Shown: positions 4,826 through 7,113 of the stretch, one piece after another
How the letters are laid out: each line of letters starts with the position of its first letter
Numbering within the stretch: the stretch's first letter is position 1
Source: Ktedonobacterales bacterium
GTDB taxonomy: Bacteria; Chloroflexota; Ktedonobacteria; Ktedonobacterales; JADMIN01
Length of the DNA: 7,113 nucleotides
Direction of reading: 5' to 3'
Assembly: GCA_025935235.1 (NCBI GenBank)
Contig: JAICVT010000235.1
Location: 1-7,113, forward strand
Made by a program: the position numbers and the translations under genes
Notes under the pieces: generated by a model
Databases searched by the model: none
Told to the model about the DNA's origin: nothing
The model's input: only the letters and a program-made list of their open reading frames with translations

Positions 4826-6119
4826 ATCGCGCGTGGCGCCAGCGACGCAGCGCCCAGACCAGCGCGCCGATGCCCGCCGCGCCGACCAGCAGTCCCACCG
4901 CGACCCCCAGATACGCCTGCTGGTAGCTGAAGTGGCTCAGCCCCAGGCCAAACAGTGGGAAGAGCGCGATCATCTCGGCGCTGAATAGTCCCGTCTCCAG
5001 CGAGAGGACGGTGGCGCGCTGGGCCTCGGGCGCCCGCGTGTTGATCGCCGTGCTGATGGCTGGCACGAACAGCGCATCGCCCGCGCGGAAGATGAGCAGG
5101 AAGCCGACCAGCCCCACCACGGGCTGCGCGCCGCTCATCAGCAGCAGGCCCAGCGCCACGCCCGCTACCAGCGCCGGAATCAGCCAGCGGCGCGAGACAT
5201 GCGCGATGATGCGCGGCGCGGCGCCGGTGTAGAGGAAGTCGAGCACGGCTCCCACGCCGAAGATCACGCCGATGGCCGCGGCAGTGTAGCCCACCCCCTG
5301 AAAGTAGAGCTGGGTGTAGTAGTTGGAGGTCGTGAAGACCGTTCCCTCCAGCGCCGAGAGCAGCAGCAGCCCCAGCAGCAGCGGGCTGCGCCAGGCGGCG
5401 GCCAGCCCCGCGCGCACATGCGCCAGCGGATGCAGCCGCTCGCGCACATCGGCGCTGGCTGCGGCGCGCTCCGGACGCAGCGCGGGCAGCAGCAGCAGCG
5501 GGCCAATTGCCAGCGCCACGCTCACCGCCCGCGCGATGAACGGCGCAGCGGGATTCCAGCGCAGCAGGAAGCCGCTGACGCCCGCGCTGGCCGCCGAAGC
5601 GATCAGCGTGAGGACCAGGAAGCGGCTGTAGAGACGGCTGTAGCGGCTGGCGACGGCGCTTGTCTCGGCTCCGGGACCAAGGCTCTCGCTAGCCAGTGTC
5701 CAGACGACGGCCTCCTGCGCGCCGCCTTTGAAGGCCCACGAGAGGCCGGAGAACGCGAAGGCCACCGCGATCGTGGTCGGCGTGGGCGCCAGGAAGAGCG
5801 CCGCGCTGAAGGCGCCGCAGACGCAGGCGGCCACCAGGCTGGCGCGCCGCCCGACCAGATCAGCAAAGACACCGGTCGGGATTTCGGCGACGAGCTTGGC
5901 GATGTGGAACAACATCTCGAAGAGGCCGATCGCCAGCGGGCTATAGCCCTTCGCCGCCAGATAGATCAGCCAGATAGCGTTCTCGGTGTCCAGGTTGGCG
6001 AGCACAGCGAAGACGCCAAAGGCGCGGCCCCAGCGTGGCGTGGCGGGCGATTGTGGCGCGCGTGGCGTGGCGGCCGCACGCCGGGTGGCAGGCAGATTGA
6101 GCAGGTTGAGCAGACTCAT
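4824..6119 (-). CDS. MFS transporter, 12-helix drug/metabolite efflux type
   Basis: The 431-residue protein is strongly hydrophobic with about 12 membrane segments, beginning near residue 32 (AFGVFAVLANLDTENAIW). Between helices 2 and 3 is MFS motif A, G83-VFAD-LVG-RR (83-92), the conserved loop controlling the conformational switch. A hydrophilic central loop (about 213-240; RPERAAASADVRERLHPL) separates the two six-helix halves, and the protein ends with a basic tail. Substrate cannot be told; proton-coupled efflux is typical of relatives. About 30 residues precede the first helix, Ala/Pro-rich with repeated ATPR. The start is less certain than for the neighbours: only a weak GAGAG lies 12 bases before the ATG at 6119, and an in-frame stop closes the frame shortly upstream. 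No better internal start is seen before helix 1. It lies 127 bases upstream of the oxidoreductase on the same strand; read-through is possible but that gene has its own candidate promoter. Confidence 0.9.
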   Translation of the reverse strand: MSLLNLLNLPATRRAAATPRAPQSPATPRWGRAFGVFAVLANLDTENAIWLIYLAAKGYSPLAIGLFEMLFHIAKLVAEIPTGVFADLVGRRASLVAACVCGAFSAALFLAPTPTTIAVAFAFSGLSWAFKGGAQEAVVWTLASESLGPGAETSAVASRYSRLYSRFLVLTLIASAASAGVSGFLLRWNPAAPFIARAVSVALAIGPLLLLPALRPERAAASADVRERLHPLAHVRAGLAAAWRSPLLLGLLLLSALEGTVFTTSNYYTQLYFQGVGYTAAAIGVIFGVGAVLDFLYTGAAPRIIAHVSRRWLIPALVAGVALGLLLMSGAQPVVGLVGFLLIFRAGDALFVPAISTAINTRAPEAQRATVLSLETGLFSAEMIALFPLFGLGLSHFSYQQAYLGVAVGLLVGAAGIGALVWALRRWRHAR

Positions 6120-6299
6120 GGGAAGGTGACGCTCTCTCGATCAGGGAACAGACAGCTATCAGGGGGTGAGAGCGCCCGGCGGAAGATGGAGGGAGATTGC
6201 GAGAGAGGCTGGAGAAGCGTCGCGCGTCGTCATACCGCGCCGCTCGCGCCATCTCAGGCGCGGCAAGGGTATAACGATAGAGTGGCGCGCTCGATCACA

Positions 6300-6347
6300 G
6301 CCGCGTAAGCAATCGCAGCATGCGCTGCGGCGCCGGGCTTACGCGGC
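6300..6347. repeat. Two-tier stem-loop with perfect 11-bp outer stem
   Basis: GCCGCGTAAGC (6300-6310) pairs perfectly with GCTTACGCGGC (6337-6347). Between them CGCAGC (6314-6319) pairs perfectly with GCTGCG (6324-6329) around an ATGC loop. No T-run follows on either strand, so it is not a standard intrinsic terminator. It could be a REP-like element, an RNA fold in the MFS leader, or part of a small RNA. Confidence 0.6.
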
Positions 6348-6352
6348 CTTGT

Positions 6353-6395
6353 CGCCCGTTTGAGGGCGTCGGTGGCGTAGCAGGCGACTGACGCC
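6353..6395. repeat. Pair of overlapping short hairpins
   Basis: CGCCC (6353-6357) pairs with GGGCG (6364-6368). The overlapping GGCGTC (6365-6370) pairs with GACGCC (6390-6395). The two cannot form together, so they are alternative folds if transcribed. They directly follow the larger stem at 6300-6347. Stems of 5-6 GC-rich bases are weak evidence on their own in this base composition. Confidence 0.3.
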
Positions 6396-6608
6396 GCTGC
6401 GCTGGTGTGCGGAGTGGAGCTGTTGCATGCGAGGCATCATACCGCCCGCGAGCGGCGTTCGTCAATTCTGGCAGGATCGAGCATGCGACGGGACCGGAGC
6501 CTGTCTGACGCATGGAGCGGGAAGTATTTCCCCGTCATGTGGAGAGTTCGGCGCACAGGGCTCGCTCGATGATGATCCACGCTCGCGAGGTCAGGCAGCC
6601 CGACAGAT

Positions 6609-6644
6609 CGAGCCTCCAGCGCATAGCGCCGCTCTGAAGGCTCG
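6609..6644. repeat. Stem-loop 37 bases beyond the DoxX stop
   Basis: CGAGCCT (6609-6615) pairs perfectly with AGGCTCG (6638-6644), and a small inner GCGC-ATA-GCGC (6619-6629) sits in the loop. It lies just downstream of the DoxX gene on the minus strand, where a terminator or 3'-end stabilising hairpin is expected. It lacks a following U-run, so factor-independent termination is unlikely. Confidence 0.4.
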
Positions 6645-6681
6645 AAACTCTCAGCTCTCTCCTGATTGCGATGGGACCAGG

Positions 6682-7077
6682 TCACCCGAGATGCAAGGTT
6701 CCGAGCGCCGGGGCCAGGTCAGGCCAGCGCAGCGCGGCCAGCCCGATAGCGAGCGCCAGGAACACGAGCGGGATGCTGATGGAGGAGAGCTTGTCGCGCA
6801 GGACAACATGCGTGAGCGTCGCGACGAGGAAATAGGCCACGATCCACAGTGCGGCAAGCGCCCCCACCATTGGGAAGAAGTCGCCAGCCAGCAGCGTGAT
6901 AGCCCCGATGAGCCCGATGACGCCAGCCAGCAGGCTATACCACCGCGGCATGCCCAGTTCCGCCCAGCGTTTGACGAGCATTGGCGAATTGGAGAAATTC
7001 AGAAAGACCGCGTACGCCATGAACAACCCGAACAGGCCTTCGAACGCCAGGACGCTGATGGATACGGCTGTGCCCAT
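6682..7077 (-). CDS. DoxX-like four-helix membrane protein
   Basis: The 131-residue product has four predicted membrane segments: about residues 5-28 (SISVLAFEGLFGLFMAYAVF), 45-65 (WYSLLAGVIGLIGAITLLAG), 69-92 (FPMVGALAALWIVAYFLVAT) and 99-118 (SSISIPLVFLALAIGLAALR). Segment two is preceded by LVKRWAELGMPRW, a typical DoxX-family loop. Size and topology fit DoxX-like proteins, small inner-membrane proteins linked in several bacteria to redox and thiol stress and often found near SigJ-like sigma factors; their activity is poorly defined. The ATG at 7077 is chosen because GAGG (7088-7085) lies 7 bases upstream; the adjacent TTG at 7080 would leave only 4. The gene is in the same orientation as the transporter, oxidoreductase and sigma genes but separated from them by the 562-bp gap. 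Its promoter is mostly outside the window. Confidence 0.8.
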   Translation of the reverse strand: MGTAVSISVLAFEGLFGLFMAYAVFLNFSNSPMLVKRWAELGMPRWYSLLAGVIGLIGAITLLAGDFFPMVGALAALWIVAYFLVATLTHVVLRDKLSSISIPLVFLALAIGLAALRWPDLAPALGTLHLG

Positions 7078-7113
7078 CAATACACCTCATGTTCTTTGAG
7101 GCCCACCACTAGC

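Larger units (their letters stand above)
6120..6681. other. 562-bp gene-free region with several stem-loops
   Basis: No convincing gene, tRNA or insertion element is seen between the MFS start and the DoxX stop. Reading frames present are short, Arg/Ser-rich and lack family resemblance. The region holds several inverted repeats, listed separately: a two-tier stem at 6300-6347, hairpins at 6353-6368 and 6365-6395, a near-palindrome GGGAA-gtat-TTCCC at 6519-6532, and a 7-bp stem at 6609-6644. It must contain the MFS promoter unless DoxX transcription reads through. TATAAC (plus strand, about 6270) is the only -10-like word and it faces away from the MFS gene. A degraded gene or a small structured RNA is possible. 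Confidence 0.5.

Noticed and set aside
3839..4930. Plus-strand frame of 363 residues antisense to the oxidoreductase
   Set aside because: It is low-complexity Arg/Ala/Asp-rich sequence opposite a gene with clear FAD and NAD(P) motifs, and it runs across the intergenic promoter.
6268..6278. TATAAC as a promoter for a plus-strand gene
   Set aside because: No -35 element is visible and there is no plus-strand gene downstream for it to serve.
5199..6308. Plus-strand frame of 369 residues antisense to the MFS transporter
   Set aside because: It mirrors the transporter, is very rich in Arg, Gly, Gln and Ala, and shows no motif. Long antisense frames are expected opposite high-GC genes.
6519..6532. 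GGGAA-gtat-TTCCC near-palindrome as an operator
   Set aside because: It lies far downstream of DoxX and about 400 bases upstream of the transporter start, with no promoter nearby; a 5-bp arm is weak evidence alone.
6437..6685. 82-residue minus-strand frame whose GTG overlaps the DoxX stop (GTGA)
   Set aside because: The overlap looks like translational coupling, but the product is Arg/Ser-rich with no fold or family resemblance, third positions are less GC-biased than in the real genes, there is no ribosome site, and the frame runs through a stem-loop.

Overview
The window is high-GC bacterial DNA (about two thirds G+C by eye, not computed). Most genes have strong GC-rich third positions and clear Shine-Dalgarno sites. 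The gene set (a phage-type lysis cassette, a sigma factor with a fused SnoaL-like domain, and a large intergenic palindromic element) would suit a Chloroflexota bacterium such as a Ktedonobacteria relative. That is a weak inference from general resemblance; an actinobacterium or other high-GC lineage is not excluded.

Left block (1-2338), mostly plus strand, looks phage-derived. It starts with the 3' end of a tail/receptor-binding-like protein, followed by a lysin (TIM-barrel glycan-hydrolase-like domain plus C-terminal LysM) and a two-helix holin-like protein 25 bases downstream. A complete HIT-family nucleotide hydrolase gene lies on the opposite strand between the tail gene and the lysin. 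It has its own candidate promoter and a short leader holding a hairpin and a six-codon mini-ORF. The block could be the end of a prophage, a remnant, or a domesticated tail/lysis module; the left neighbour needed to decide is outside the window.

At 2352-2486 a 135-bp nested palindrome (19-base outer arms, at least three internal hairpins) fills the gap between the convergent holin and sigma-factor genes. It resembles a dispersed intergenic repeat and could also stop transcription from both sides.

Right block (2495-7077), all minus strand, reads DoxX-like membrane protein, a 562-bp gene-free structured region, an MFS transporter, an FAD/NAD(P)-dependent oxidoreductase, then an ECF41-type (SigJ-like) sigma factor. 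The sigma factor carries all three ECF41 signatures (WLPEP, DGGGK, NPDKL). Upstream of the oxidoreductase is a near match to the ECF41 promoter motif as I recall it (TGTCACG, 16 bases, GGTC), preceded by a phased 10-bp direct repeat. The simplest reading is a self-contained circuit: the sigma factor, controlled by its own C-terminal domain, transcribes the oxidoreductase and possibly itself through the 39-base gap. DoxX and the transporter may be part of the same redox or stress response, but this is only inferred from position.

I see no CRISPR array, tRNA, rRNA, insertion sequence, transposase, integrase or attachment site. No wholly new system is demonstrated. The best leads are the ECF41 circuit with its own promoter, the palindromic repeat, the phage cassette interrupted by the HIT gene, and the structured gap at 6120-6681.
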